From contig CAVSXT010000005.1 of NCBI GenBank assembly GCA_963732005.1, forward strand, positions 2,914,001-2,978,000: 64,000 nucleotides of DNA, written 5' to 3'. Below, in pieces: positions 18,582-27,793 of this stretch. A program made the position numbers and the translations under genes. The notes under the pieces were generated by a model. The model saw nothing but the letters and a program-made list of their open reading frames with translations. It ran no database searches and had not been told where the DNA came from. The first letter of the stretch is position 1, and every line of letters begins with the position of its first letter. This DNA comes from JASLEW01 sp963732005. GTDB lineage: Bacteria; Acidobacteriota; Thermoanaerobaculia; Multivoradales; UBA5704.

Positions 18582-18840
18582 AGGGGATCGTCTCCTTTCA
18601 GTCGCCAACCGAAAGAAGACAAGCCCTCCGGACAGGCCGTCAAGCCTTCCCCGGAGGGCGCTCCCCCCTGCATCCCGCACCCGCGGGCGCGCCCTTTCGG
18701 GCGCGGATGATTTTAAGCGCCTGTCATGATCAAGCTATTCGATGGATGTCGCCCCCGTCCATCGCTGATCGTGATCAGCAGATGGCCCCCGGTCCATCGA
18801 TTATCCTGACCACTCTCAGCCGCGACGCCTGTCGGAAAGA
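18582..18840. repeat. Probable transposon end with subterminal repeats
   Basis: A hairpin CCCTCCGG/CCGGAGGG (18628-18657) is followed by two similar 20-bp units, GATGTCGCCCCCGTCCATCG (18745-18764) and GATGGCCCCCGGTCCATCGA (18781-18800). Between them lies a perfect dyad GCTGATC-GT-GATCAGC (18764-18779). Such direct units near a transposase companion gene suggest transposase-binding sites at the left end of the decayed element. Confidence 0.4.
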
Positions 18841-19584
18841 TTGACTCGAACCATCTCGGGGCTCGACCTTCGCGGCCTGGTCGGCGATTCCCGCGCTTTT
18901 GGGGACCGACCCACGGCGGTTGGGTTGTCGAGCGTGAACCGACGGCTGCAGGTGGCGGCATCCTCGCACCAAAGGCCTTGGGGCCGCCGCGGGGACCGCG
19001 CCGGCCCCCTCGCCATCAGGGTGTGGAGAGATGCGGCCTGCCGTAGGGCATGGCCCTCACCTGCTCCTTTCCTGAGCGGGCTGCTCCCCCCCTCGCTACA
19101 CCTGTGGCCACCACGCCGGATGTCCGGGCGTCAAGGTCGGCGCAGCCGCCGAGCGCAGCGAGGGCAACCTTGACGCCCGGGCATGCCGGCGTTGGTAGGC
19201 TGGTTGTGCGAGGGGGGTGAGATGAACGGTGGAGGGCGGGGCTTTCCGCGGCAGCGATGCCGGGAGCGGTGGCCGCGGGGAGGTCGAGCAAGGCGCGCCT
19301 CGCTCCTGCACTGGCAGGGGCGGTGTCCGCGTAGGCGGGCAATGCCGATTCGTCGGGCAATGCCCCAGGAAAAAAACAGCTTTGCCGCTGCCGGTGCCTC
19401 TTGATTCTAGGCAGATGATGCAGGCCCAGGGCCGGGAGAGTCCTGGAGGCAGTTATTCGCGAGGTGGGATCTCAGGCCGCGGTTTCCGCCCTACCCACCG
19501 CGCTCCAGCTGCCTTTCCGACTCGCCATCCGGGCGGTCGAGCGGGCGATCGATCTCGGTCTCGGCCGCTGAGGAGAGAGCGACG
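18841..19584. other. Gene-poor stretch with a long inverted repeat
   Basis: I see no convincing gene here. Notable contents are a perfect 14-bp inverted repeat CCGGGCGTCAAGGT/ACCTTGACGCCCGG (19124-19137 and 19167-19180, 29-nt loop) and the first copy of a 127-bp direct repeat (19291-19417). Confidence 0.5.
19291..19417. repeat. 127-bp direct repeat, copy 1
   Basis: This block from AGGCGCGCCTCGCTCCTGC to GGCAGATGA matches 20399-20526 at most positions, including the shared CCCAGGAAAAAAACAGCTTT. The two copies flank the truncated exporter and protease fragments, as expected after a local duplication or insertion. Confidence 0.8.
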
Positions 19585-20180
19585 ATGAGCCGAGCCGAAT
19601 CTGAGCCCGAAGAAAGACAACCGTCGCCCGAGCGGTCGCTGGAGCCGCCGGAAGGTACCGCGCCCGACGGCCTCGGTCGTAAGGCCGGCGCGTTTGGCGG
19701 CGGCGCTCTCATCGGGGGCCTTGGGTGGCCTGATTGGGTTGGGCGGCGCGGAATTCCGCCTCCCGCTGCTGATCGGGGCCTTCCAATTCGGGGCGCTGGA
19801 GGCGGTGATCCTAAATAAGGCCATGAGCCTGGTGGTGGTGGTGTCCGCCCTGCCATTCCGCGCCAAGACCGTTCCGCTCGAGGCGGTCGGGGCGCATTGG
19901 CCAGTGATCGTGAATCTGCTGGCCGGCAGCTTGGCCGGGGCCTGGCTCGGCGCCGGCTGGGCCATACGCTTGAAGTCCCAGACGCTCCACCGGGTTATCG
20001 CCATCATGCTGGTGGCGATCGCCGGCGTCCTGCTCGTCGCACACCAACCCACCACAGCCGGCCAGCCGCTGGCACAGCGCGCGCTGATGGTTCTGGGCGT
20101 CGGAACGGGCTTCGGCATCGGGGTCGTCGCAGCGCTGCTCGGTGTTGCCGGTGGCGAGTTACTGATTCCGGCCCTGGCGA
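19585..20180 (+). pseudogene. Truncated TauE/SafE-type (TSUP) membrane exporter
   Basis: The frame from TTG 19694 encodes hydrophobic helices typical of the TSUP sulfite-exporter family: GALGGLIGLGGAEFRLPLL, LAGSLAGAWLGAGWAIRL and the second half-repeat GVVAALLGVAGGELLIPAL. The protein then runs into sequence antisense to a protease fragment at about 20170, so the last transmembrane segments are missing. The N-terminal part from ATG 19585 is in another frame and would need a frameshift to join. Both ends look broken. Confidence 0.6.
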
Positions 20181-20430
20181 GCGCCAAACGGCGGAAGGGC
20201 GGGCCGTGCCTGGCACGGGTGCCGGCCGCGGTATGCACGAGCTCGTGGACCAGCACCTCGAGAACCGGTAGTGGTTCGGCCATCAGCGGGGAAACGAATA
20301 TCTATCCAGAAGCCACTGACTCTTCGCCGCGAAACTCTCCTTGGTAGCCGCAGTCCGGGCAGGCGACCTTGTGCAGGCGGGTGGTCTGCTTGTGCCGGAG
20401 GCGCACCTCGCTCCTGCATTGGCAAGGGCG
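20165..20430 (-). pseudogene. Rearranged SprT-like metalloprotease fragments
   Basis: Two minus-strand fragments resemble SprT-like zinc proteases. One (20283 downward) has VLVHELVHTAAG followed by RHGPPFRRLALA, including the HExxH zinc site. The other (about 20427-20312) has KQTTRLHKVACPDCGYQ, the C-terminal zinc-ribbon part of this family. Their order is the reverse of a normal gene, and a stop separates them. This is therefore debris from more than one copy or a rearrangement. Confidence 0.5.
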
Positions 20431-20526
20431 GTGCGCGCGAAGGCGGGCAATGCCGTTCCATCGGGCAATGCCCCAGGAAAAAAACAGCTTTGCCGCCGCC
20501 GGCCCCGCTTGATTTCAGGTAGATGA
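20399..20526. repeat. 127-bp direct repeat, copy 2
   Basis: This is the second copy of the block at 19291-19417 in the same orientation, about 1.1 kb away. Its start overlaps the zinc-ribbon fragment of the decayed protease. The gap from here to 20723 holds no clear gene. Confidence 0.8.
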
Positions 20527-20723
20527 CTGCGTGGCCGCGGCGAGGTCAGGTTGTTTGCCTTTACAAGCGCCGCCACCCTACGCAGGCGGGTGGAGGGTGG
20601 CAAGCTTATGCGGACATGGCGATGGCGCTATTGCGCGGCTTCGCATGGCCGAGGTGGGTCCGGGAGGCGCCCGAGGGTGGGAGGCGCGGGAAGTGGCGGC
20701 TGCGGCAGGGGAGTGGATACTGT

Positions 20724-21611
20724 TCAATGCCCAAACGCCGACTGCCGCGAACGGATCATGGCCGGTGTCACCTGCCGCCCAACGGTAAAGGCCTTTCCTC
20801 CAAGAGAGACGAGCCGTTCGCTCGGCCCCAGGCTCCGCAAAAGAGCCTCTTCCGCCGGAGCCCCGATCTCCTTTCCGAGTCGCAAGTGGGGACCGCTCGA
20901 GGAGATTTCGAAGATCTGATCGCTGAATGCCACATAGGACAGGCCCGACTGGTGAAAGGCCAGGCAAGGATGGGTGAAGCCGCACTCGAGCGAGCCGAAG
21001 GTGACCACGTACTCGGGATCGATGCCGGCGAGGCCCAGGTCTGAGTTGAGCTGCGCCATCGCTGTCGCTGCCGGCGGCATGGTGCGGGACTGGCTGGCCA
21101 CGGGGCCTGGCACGGCCGCCGGAAGATGATTCCAGGTGGTTGCCAGGCCGCTCTCATTGACGACGGCACGGGTCACTTCGGTTCCGTCCGGCTCGAAGAC
21201 CCGCACGAGTTGGTAGTAATCGTTTTTCCGCTGCGGGCTGCATTTCGAGACGGTCCAGTTCTCCACGCGAACCACCTGGAAGGTGATGTTGCCACCCTTG
21301 AGGTCGGCCATCACGCGCGCCTCGCTCGGCTGCCAGTTCTTAGGGGTCAGGCCCTCGATCACTTTCCAGTACTGGTAGGTGAAATCCTGCACGACCTGGG
21401 CGGGAGTGATGGGAAACGGCACGGGCACGTAAAGCGGCGAGCCCGGCTTTGCCGTTCGCATCGCCTGGGCAAAAGCCTGCCACCCAGCCGCACCGGATGG
21501 ATCGCAGCTGACCAGACTCCATGGGTCGGCTTCGAGACGAGGGGACACCGTGAAGATCATCGCGCCGACCAAGACTGCGGCGGCCCTTACTCGGGGTTGT
21601 CGGGATCTCAT
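20724..21611 (-). CDS. Secreted protein of unknown function
   Basis: The ATG at 21611 follows AGGAGGACTGCA and gives 295 aa. A signal peptide is clear (VRAAAVLVGAMIFTVSPRLEA), so the mature protein is exported. The rest is globular with a few Cys (VSCDPSG, SKCSP, LECGFTHPC) and I do not recognise the family. It lies 11 bp downstream of the C39-like peptidase gene on the same strand, so the two form an operon and may act together outside the cytoplasm. Confidence 0.7.
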   Translation of the reverse strand: MRSRQPRVRAAAVLVGAMIFTVSPRLEADPWSLVSCDPSGAAGWQAFAQAMRTAKPGSPLYVPVPFPITPAQVVQDFTYQYWKVIEGLTPKNWQPSEARVMADLKGGNITFQVVRVENWTVSKCSPQRKNDYYQLVRVFEPDGTEVTRAVVNESGLATTWNHLPAAVPGPVASQSRTMPPAATAMAQLNSDLGLAGIDPEYVVTFGSLECGFTHPCLAFHQSGLSYVAFSDQIFEISSSGPHLRLGKEIGAPAEEALLRSLGPSERLVSLGGKAFTVGRQVTPAMIRSRQSAFGH

Positions 21612-21622
21612 TGCAGTCCTCC

Positions 21623-22297
21623 TCACATGGGAGGCGGTTCGATGATTCCACCGCCGCCACGCAGCACCACGCGCCGGCCATAGGTGTTGTAGTTGTAGCC
21701 GGCCTCTTCGCTTGCAGCCAACGAGACGATGTGTGTCACATCTTCGAGCGCCCAGTCGCCTGAAATATAGGGCTGGTTGGGGCCATCGTTTGGATCTTGA
21801 AGCACCACCGCGTCCCAAACGTAGTAGTTCGTGTCCGGGTCCAGATGCCACGACCCGCCACTGGCAACGCCAGAGTGGGAGGCACCGTTGATGAAGGCGA
21901 TGAAAGGAGTGCCATTGTTGATCGACGTCACCTCTTCGGAGAAATAGATTTCAGACGCCTGCGGCTGTTCGCAGCAGGGATATCCAAGGCCGGCATCCTT
22001 ACCGGATCGTGTGTAGGTGTTGACGCCGTGGACAATCTGGGGCTGTGAGGCACCCACGGAGGGCGTCCAGCCGATGGTGTTTTCAATTTCGGTGAGGGTC
22101 ACGCCGGTCATGCCATCGTAGAGCGCCCACATCAGCACGGAGGCCGGACCGCAGCCCAGGAGGCTCGTCTGGCGCACCCACGGGACGCCCAGGTTCGGTG
22201 CGCCGGAGGAGCCGTCGCCAGAGTCCCCGCCGAAACTGAGCGTGCAGCTCTTCGTGATCACGCCTGCCGCTAGTAAGAGGTAGAGAAGCTTAGCCAT
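21623..22297 (-). CDS. Secreted papain-like (C39-type) cysteine peptidase
   Basis: This 224-aa protein starts with a hydrophobic export signal (LLYLLLAAGVITKSC). The Cys may be lipidated, though the lipobox is poor. The catalytic signature RQTSLLGCGPASVLMWAL supplies the Cys, GASHSGVASGG a His, and VWDAVVLQDPN a possible Asp/Asn. This pattern fits papain-like C39 family proteins. The C-terminus is Gly/Pro-rich. It shares an operon with the exported protein downstream. Its substrate is unknown. Confidence 0.65.
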   Translation of the reverse strand: MAKLLYLLLAAGVITKSCTLSFGGDSGDGSSGAPNLGVPWVRQTSLLGCGPASVLMWALYDGMTGVTLTEIENTIGWTPSVGASQPQIVHGVNTYTRSGKDAGLGYPCCEQPQASEIYFSEEVTSINNGTPFIAFINGASHSGVASGGSWHLDPDTNYYVWDAVVLQDPNDGPNQPYISGDWALEDVTHIVSLAASEEAGYNYNTYGRRVVLRGGGGIIEPPPM

Positions 22298-22765
22298 CGG
22301 CGGCCCTCCTTTTTCGTGTGCATCCGGGCCGCGGCAGCGAGCGGCAGGCCTGCACGGCGCCCGGTGTACGGGATGGATCGTCGCCAGCGCATGCTTTCTC
22401 CCGCGACTGCCAGGCGCCCTCGGCTCGGACGAAGCGCTCTCCTGTAAGTTGTGTCGTGACTAGGAAGAGGCGGGACAACTGTGTGCATCGTGCCCCATGG
22501 CGGTATTCCTGAGCGTCCCGATCGGAGGTTGCGGAGGGCGACGGCGGCGGTCGGGAGGTCGGGCTCACGAGAGGCTAGTTTTCCATGTAGAGAATTATGG
22601 CGATGCCCCGATATGTCGGCGCCTGGGCCGCGTACCGGAACGACGACGCTGGCTGGCAGGGACGCTTACCTTGCGCGGAGGCACCCTCACGCCTCGTTGC
22701 ACGGAGCCCGTTTTAACTGACTGTAGTCATCATACAATCAACAGGTTCACGGGGAGGGATCGGGT
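22298..22765. promoter_or_regulatory. Divergent intergenic region with dyad TGACTGTAGTCA and -10 box
   Basis: No gene is supported in these 470 bp. Near the right end lies a perfect dyad TGACT-GT-AGTCA (22718-22729), immediately followed by TACAAT (22733-22738), a good -10 box about 28 bp before the ATG at 22766. The dyad would overlap the promoter and is a candidate operator. Confidence 0.45.
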
Positions 22766-23530
22766 ATGGACGTAGCGAGATGGTATCGCTGCTGGGTTGC
22801 CCCACCGCTGCTGATCTTGTGCGGAGGGCTGGCGGCGTCCGCGGTTCCGGCCGCCCCGCCGCCAAACCTGTCAGACCAGGAGCGGTTGATCGAGGCCGAG
22901 GTCAGAAACCACGACGCGCAAGCCGGGTACTATCGGAGTCTCGGCGGCCGATCGCACGATCTGTCCCCGATCCTTCCTGGCGTCCTCGGTTTTCTCGGCG
23001 TCATCGTCGGCGCGGCGATGAGCTTCTTCGGCTTGAGCCGCCAGGCAAAGAGCCAGGAGCGCATGGAGCGAAACCGCTGGCAGCGGGACGCCGAGTTGCA
23101 GGCTCTCGAAAGGGACCAGGCGCGAGCCGACCGTCACGGTCAGGAAGTACGGCTTGCCGCGGCCGATTTCGCGAAACTGATGGCCAAGGCGGCGCACTCG
23201 ATGGCGTGGGTCACCTGGGTGGCTCGCAACGCCGCAGATCACTTTTCCTCCAGGCTGGTCGAGGAGCACAACCGCCGCATGGACTCCCTCTACTCCGAGA
23301 TGATGGCTACGCAGATCCTGCTTGCCACGCTGAGCCCCAAGCTCTACCGCCAGATGTGGCCGCTGGCCGAGACCGTGCGCCACCTGGACGGGGAAATTGC
23401 CAGGCAGAGCCTGCCTCTTTCGCTGCCGGACCTGGGGAGGACCTGGCTCGAGGTACACCGTTTGGAACGTGAATTGCCGGAAACTGTCCTCGGCTTGCTG
23501 AGGCAGGATGCAGCGAGCGGGATCGGGTGA
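22766..23530 (+). CDS. Membrane protein with coiled coil, unknown function
   Basis: The ATG is preceded by GGGAGGGA. The 254-aa product has a signal-like N-terminus (LLILCGGLAASAVPAAPP), then a transmembrane segment at about 69-88 (ILPGVLGFLGVIVGAAMSFF). A long charged helical region (QERMERNRWQRDAELQALER) probably forms a coiled coil on the cytoplasmic side. I recognise no family. It stands alone, facing the DUF6236-like gene. Confidence 0.7.
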   Translation: MDVARWYRCWVAPPLLILCGGLAASAVPAAPPPNLSDQERLIEAEVRNHDAQAGYYRSLGGRSHDLSPILPGVLGFLGVIVGAAMSFFGLSRQAKSQERMERNRWQRDAELQALERDQARADRHGQEVRLAAADFAKLMAKAAHSMAWVTWVARNAADHFSSRLVEEHNRRMDSLYSEMMATQILLATLSPKLYRQMWPLAETVRHLDGEIARQSLPLSLPDLGRTWLEVHRLERELPETVLGLLRQDAASGIG

Positions 23531-23768
23531 TGATCGGTCGTTTGTATAAGGATCTCGGCGAGGCGGCGGTGCTCGATCGGGCTGATGGGATTGTGGCGAG
23601 CGGCGGCGCCAGCGCCACTATGGCTGGTGATACATGGGATTAGGATCGGAGCGCGTGGCCAAGGCGCGCACCTCCCAGAGAACGCCGGTAGTTTACAGGA
23701 GGCGGATTGGCGCGATCGCCGAGGCTCGCGGTCGCGCCCTGGCTTCTATGTGGGGCGGAAGTTAGACT

Positions 23769-25046
23769 TCAGGTCGCCGGCGCTGCGGCATATCCCTCAG
23801 GGTGTGAGCCTCGGCGACGCCAGGTCCAGCCGTGGCGTGTTTTCTTGCGAGGAGTGGCGAGATCGCTTCTAAAGATGACACCAGCATCCTCCATGAGGGT
23901 GAGATAGCGATAAGGGCTGTGTTTCTCCTCCCCTACCATTCTGTAGTAGGCCTTTCCCGCGTGAACCAGAAGGCCAATCGCCAGTCCGGCACCGGCGCCA
24001 ATGAGACTGGCCGCGATCGTGCCGCTGGCAGCTGCACCTGCTGCAGCAGCGTGGCCAGCAGCGGCCGCACCGCCGCCCACGGCCGCCTTCTCACCGCCCG
24101 CCAGCAGCGTTTCGGCGGCCTTGTCCAAGAACCTCTCTCCGGGTTCCGCAATACCTTCCCCGAAGAAGACAGCCCAGTAGTGAGACATATTTCGTCGGTC
24201 GTCCCGCCATTTGGCCAGCAGGTCAGCAGCGATGTCCTGGAAATCGCGCAGCTGCTCCGGGCGGCCGGGGTCCCTTGGCGTCATAGCAGCTGCTGCGTCT
24301 CTCAGCCGTTGGGCGAGCCTTTTGAGCGGCTCCCTGTCGCCACCCATCGCCGCAAGCTTGTCAGGTTCCAGCGTCTTCAGATTGCACGCAAAGGCCAGCA
24401 GGAATTCAAACAGATCCTCGCCCCTTGGTGCTATGGGCTTCTCCGGTAGCTCTGGCACTCCTGAAGGATGTAGCCACGCATCATAGACTGCTTGGCTATT
24501 CTTCTCCATGAGCGCGCGGTGCAGCCTTCCGGATCGTCGATCACCTACGATGTCCAAGCCTTCGCCTTCTGCGCAGGCAATGGCGAGAATTGACATGACA
24601 ACTTCGCCCACGTTGGAGTGCAATGCGATATATTCGGCCCTCACATCGTAATACTCCCGCGCGACGGGATCCCACGCCAGGCCATTTTCACGCAATACCT
24701 CCATGAGCTCGGGCGCCAGTTTCTGTTGATGAATCTGGAAGCCGAGCGGGCCGGCGGTAGAGTTCTCTAGAGCAGCCGCCTGCCAGCCAAAGCGCTGCCG
24801 GAACGCTGGGTCCTCGGCATCGCGCCGGAGCCGGTCTGCGACCGCTCGCTGAGCCTGTAGCGCGCGTGGAGACCCAATCTCCGCGCATTCCAAGAGCTTG
24901 TATTCAGCGAACTTCTGGATGGTGGGTGTGTCGAAAGGTGCGAACGTCGCGGGCACCATGCGACGTACCTGCGAAAACATCAGCAGAGTCCCCTTGAGCC
25001 AATTCTCGTCCTGAATGTGAATGTAGGGATAATCACTGCTGTCCAA
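23769..25046 (-). CDS. DUF6236-like protein of unknown function
   Basis: The N-terminus (YPYIHIQDENWLKGTLL, QVRRMVP) resembles the DUF6236 family, as I recall it. The 425-aa product ends with a small-residue hydrophobic stretch (about 330-375, AAAAGAAASGTIAASLIGAG) and the PYRYLTLMEDA motif. The only start is a TTG at 25046; an in-frame stop lies 31 bp upstream. An ISAzo13-type element begins 34 bp ahead of the start and has probably separated the gene from its promoter or first codons. No function is assigned. Confidence 0.55.
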   Translation of the reverse strand: MDSSDYPYIHIQDENWLKGTLLMFSQVRRMVPATFAPFDTPTIQKFAEYKLLECAEIGSPRALQAQRAVADRLRRDAEDPAFRQRFGWQAAALENSTAGPLGFQIHQQKLAPELMEVLRENGLAWDPVAREYYDVRAEYIALHSNVGEVVMSILAIACAEGEGLDIVGDRRSGRLHRALMEKNSQAVYDAWLHPSGVPELPEKPIAPRGEDLFEFLLAFACNLKTLEPDKLAAMGGDREPLKRLAQRLRDAAAAMTPRDPGRPEQLRDFQDIAADLLAKWRDDRRNMSHYWAVFFGEGIAEPGERFLDKAAETLLAGGEKAAVGGGAAAAGHAAAAGAAASGTIAASLIGAGAGLAIGLLVHAGKAYYRMVGEEKHSPYRYLTLMEDAGVIFRSDLATPRKKTRHGWTWRRRGSHPEGYAAAPAT

Positions 25047-25080
25047 GAACGCCGTAGAGTCGGGCTTGAACTCGGGCTAA

Positions 25081-26391
25081 GGAGTCGCGCCAGAATAACA
25101 TGACTACCTTTTCTGGCGCTTGGGACGAATGGCGTAGTTCCAATCGCCATGAAAGCTGGCGCGCTTCAGATTGACGGAGGCGAGCTCCTCGTCGGCGACG
25201 GCTACCCCAGTTGGATAGCTCCCCCGGTCGAGTTCTGCTCGGATCTTCAGACCAGTCTTGGTGGCCGTGCTGGCGATCAGGTTGATGATGATGTCGTGAC
25301 TCACCAAGGGCTTGCCACGCCAGTTCTGGGTGATATGGCAGAACATGCGATGCTCAATCTTGTTCCACTTGCTGGTGCCTGGCGGGAAGTGGCAGACGTG
25401 AATGGTCAGACCCAACTGGCTCGCCAAGTCCTGCAGCGCGACTTTCCAGAGACGGCAGCGGCTGCCGTTGCTACCGCCGCCATCGGCGGTGATCAGCAAC
25501 TTACGGGCGCTTGGGTAGCGCTGAGAACCCATCTTGCCCCACCAACGCCGGATCGCTTCGACGGCGAAGCGGGCGGTGTCGTGGTCCACGCCGACGCTCA
25601 CCCACCCCTGATTCGAACTCAGGTCATAAACGCCATAGGGTATGGCCTTGCCCAACTCGGGGTCCACGAAGTCGTAGATCTTGACCGTGTCGGGATCGCC
25701 CTTGGGTCGCCACTCGCGTCCGACATTCTTGAACGCCCCGACCAGCTCCTTCTTTTTCGTGTCCACCGAGATCACCGGTTGGCCACGGCGCTGAAACGAC
25801 TGCACGGTGTGGCTGATGTGCTCGAATTGGGCGTTGCGGTCCGGATGCGAAGAGCCCTCCAAGGTCTTGCGGTTGCTCTGCAGGCTGTAGCCGGCCTCGT
25901 TCAGCAGCCGACCCACACTGCGCGGGCTCAAGGTATGCCCCTGCCGCGTCAACGCTGCCGCCAACTGGGTCGTGCTCTTGCAGGTCCAGCGCAATGGGGA
26001 TTCCGGGTCGCCCCGCGTCACCGGGTCTACGAGGTGCTCCAACGCATCCAGAAGGTCAGGGTCGGTTTCGGTCAGAGCCTTGCGGCCGCCCCCGGGGCGA
26101 CGAATCCGCAAGTCCTCCGGCGAACCAGGATGGGCCTGCCTATCCAGCAACTCTGCCAATCCTCGCCGAATCGTATTCGGCGACATGCCGATCGCCCCGC
26201 TCACCGCACGCACTCCGCCCCAACCATAGGCTCGCGCTTCCGACGCCGCCCACTGTCGCCGCATCCGCTCGTTCATCATCGGTGCCAACGAGAGGTACTT
26301 CATTGCAATCTGTTCCGCCGAGGCGGGATCTTGCATGCCCCCAGTAAACCACAACCTCTACAAATTAGTCAAGTTATTGTGGCGCGACTCC
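25081..26391 (-). mobile_element. ISAzo13-family insertion sequence, complete
   Basis: The ends are inverted repeats of about 26 bp, GGAGTCGCGCCAGAATAAC at 25081 and its near-complement ending GGCGCGACTCC at 26391, with only two or three mismatches. TAA lies on both sides (25078-25080 and 26392-26394), consistent with a 3-bp target duplication. One transposase gene fills the 1311-bp element. Confidence 0.85.
25104..26336 (-). CDS. ISAzo13-family transposase
   Basis: From ATG 26336 the product is 410 aa with an N-terminal HTH (IGMSPNTIRRGLAELL). The core is typical of the family: VISVDTKKKELVGAFKN (first Asp), LLITADGGGSNGSRCRLWK (second Asp) and HFPPGTSKWNKIEHRMF (Glu). An in-frame TTG 18 bp upstream is an alternative start. 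The frame is intact. Confidence 0.92.
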   Translation of the reverse strand: MQDPASAEQIAMKYLSLAPMMNERMRRQWAASEARAYGWGGVRAVSGAIGMSPNTIRRGLAELLDRQAHPGSPEDLRIRRPGGGRKALTETDPDLLDALEHLVDPVTRGDPESPLRWTCKSTTQLAAALTRQGHTLSPRSVGRLLNEAGYSLQSNRKTLEGSSHPDRNAQFEHISHTVQSFQRRGQPVISVDTKKKELVGAFKNVGREWRPKGDPDTVKIYDFVDPELGKAIPYGVYDLSSNQGWVSVGVDHDTARFAVEAIRRWWGKMGSQRYPSARKLLITADGGGSNGSRCRLWKVALQDLASQLGLTIHVCHFPPGTSKWNKIEHRMFCHITQNWRGKPLVSHDIIINLIASTATKTGLKIRAELDRGSYPTGVAVADEELASVNLKRASFHGDWNYAIRPKRQKR

Positions 26392-26397
26392 TAAGTC

Positions 26398-27793
26398 ATT
26401 GAAAATAAGAGGCTGGCCTCCCAGGGCGACGCACGTTCCGGGTTGAGGTCTCCTCCATTCCCCACTTTTCGTTAGCACCCGATTCGCAGCACCTCCGCTT
26501 CTGGTGCTCATGCCGGAAGCTGTCCAGGAACCGGCAGCGACAGCGCCAGCTGCTCGGCGGGCGGCAGCAGTGGCGGGGTCTCCAGGGGTTTCGCCAGCCA
26601 GTCGTGGAGGTCCCTATAGGTAAAGAGGTTGAGACGCAGCAGCGAAGCCAGGTTGGAGAGCGACCAGCCGGCGGTGGAGAGGAAGTGGAGCCACTTGAGC
26701 AGCAGCAGCGCGAGCAGTGCTGTCCAAAGCTGAATGCGCAGGGCGTTCTCGGTGGTGCCGACGAAGGTCTTGACCTTCAGGTTCTGCTTGAGCGCCTTGA
26801 AGAAGAGCTCGATCTGCCAGCGCTCGCGGTAGATAGCGGCGAGCGTCGTGGCGCCGAAGGCGAGGTGGTTGGTCAGCACCTCGATCTGGCGCTGCTGCTC
26901 GGCATCCCAGACGACGATGCGCCGCAGCCGGTCGGGGCACTTGGTCTCGGCGACGGTACCGGTGAGCAGGATGATCTCGTCGGCCAGGATGCGATGGCCT
27001 TGCGGCAGGTCGCGGGACTCCTCGACCGTATAGGCAGTCCCCTCTTTCATCCGGGTCACCCAAAAGACGCCCTGGCCGCACCACCGGCCGAAGAGGGCGA
27101 AGTCGGTGTAGCCGCGATCGACGACGACGATCGAGCCCGGCCGCAGCGGCGCCAGCCGGGCCGGCCGGATGTCATGCTGGCGGGCCTCGGTGAGGACGGC
27201 GAACTCCGGCAAGTAGTCGTCGTGGCTGAGCAGGACGTGGAGTTTGACGCCGCCTTTGGCCTGGCGGAAATCGGCCCACGGGAACAGCGACAAGCACAAG
27301 CTGATCGTCGTCGAGTCCAGCGACAGCAGGCGGTTCTTGAAGCGGAAAGGATGCTTCTTCTCGCCCAGCACTCCCTGCTCGCGGAAGCGCTCGAGCACCT
27401 TCCAGAACAACGCCTCGAACATCGCCGCCGGCCGATGCTGGTTGGCGTAGGCTAGCGTGGAGCGCCGGGGGGCGCTGTCGATGCCGACGTGCACGAGCTT
27501 ACCCTCGCAGCAGGCGAGCCCATTGCAGATCTCCCGCAGCGAGTCGGCGCGCGCCAGTTGCGAGAAAAGCATGGCGACCAGGTGAGTCCAGGACGCGAAG
27601 CCCTTGGCATAGCGCTCGGCGCCGAACTTCCGCACCAAGCCGTGGAAGGTGTCGCGGGGGATCTGCTTGAGGAGTTGACTGAAGAGGCTGCCGACTCGTA
27701 CCATCTGTCCACCCTCCGTTTTTTGTCTTGGCAGACTTGGCCCAGGATACCCTGAGCCGGAACGGAGGGCCTACAACAACCTTATTTCATGCC
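26398..27793 (-). mobile_element. IS4-family insertion sequence (boundaries approximate)
   Basis: The element surrounds the IS4-type transposase. CATTGAAAATAAGAGGCTG at 26397 loosely matches the reverse complement of the stretch ending near 27791 (CATGAAATAAGGTTG), a possible pair of inverted repeats. I could not find a target duplication, so the ends are uncertain. It lies directly beside the ISAzo13 element. Confidence 0.6.
26508..27704 (-). CDS. IS4-family transposase
   Basis: The 398-aa protein has the IS4 DDE core: LLSLDSTTISLCLSLFPWA (first Asp), IVVVDRGYTDFALF (second Asp) and the Y-(2)-R-(3)-E-(6)-K signature in YRERWQIELFFKALKQNL. The N-terminal domain FSQLLKQIPRDTFHGLVRK is common in this group. 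The frame is complete. Confidence 0.92.
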   Translation of the reverse strand: MVRVGSLFSQLLKQIPRDTFHGLVRKFGAERYAKGFASWTHLVAMLFSQLARADSLREICNGLACCEGKLVHVGIDSAPRRSTLAYANQHRPAAMFEALFWKVLERFREQGVLGEKKHPFRFKNRLLSLDSTTISLCLSLFPWADFRQAKGGVKLHVLLSHDDYLPEFAVLTEARQHDIRPARLAPLRPGSIVVVDRGYTDFALFGRWCGQGVFWVTRMKEGTAYTVEESRDLPQGHRILADEIILLTGTVAETKCPDRLRRIVVWDAEQQRQIEVLTNHLAFGATTLAAIYRERWQIELFFKALKQNLKVKTFVGTTENALRIQLWTALLALLLLKWLHFLSTAGWSLSNLASLLRLNLFTYRDLHDWLAKPLETPPLLPPAEQLALSLPVPGQLPA

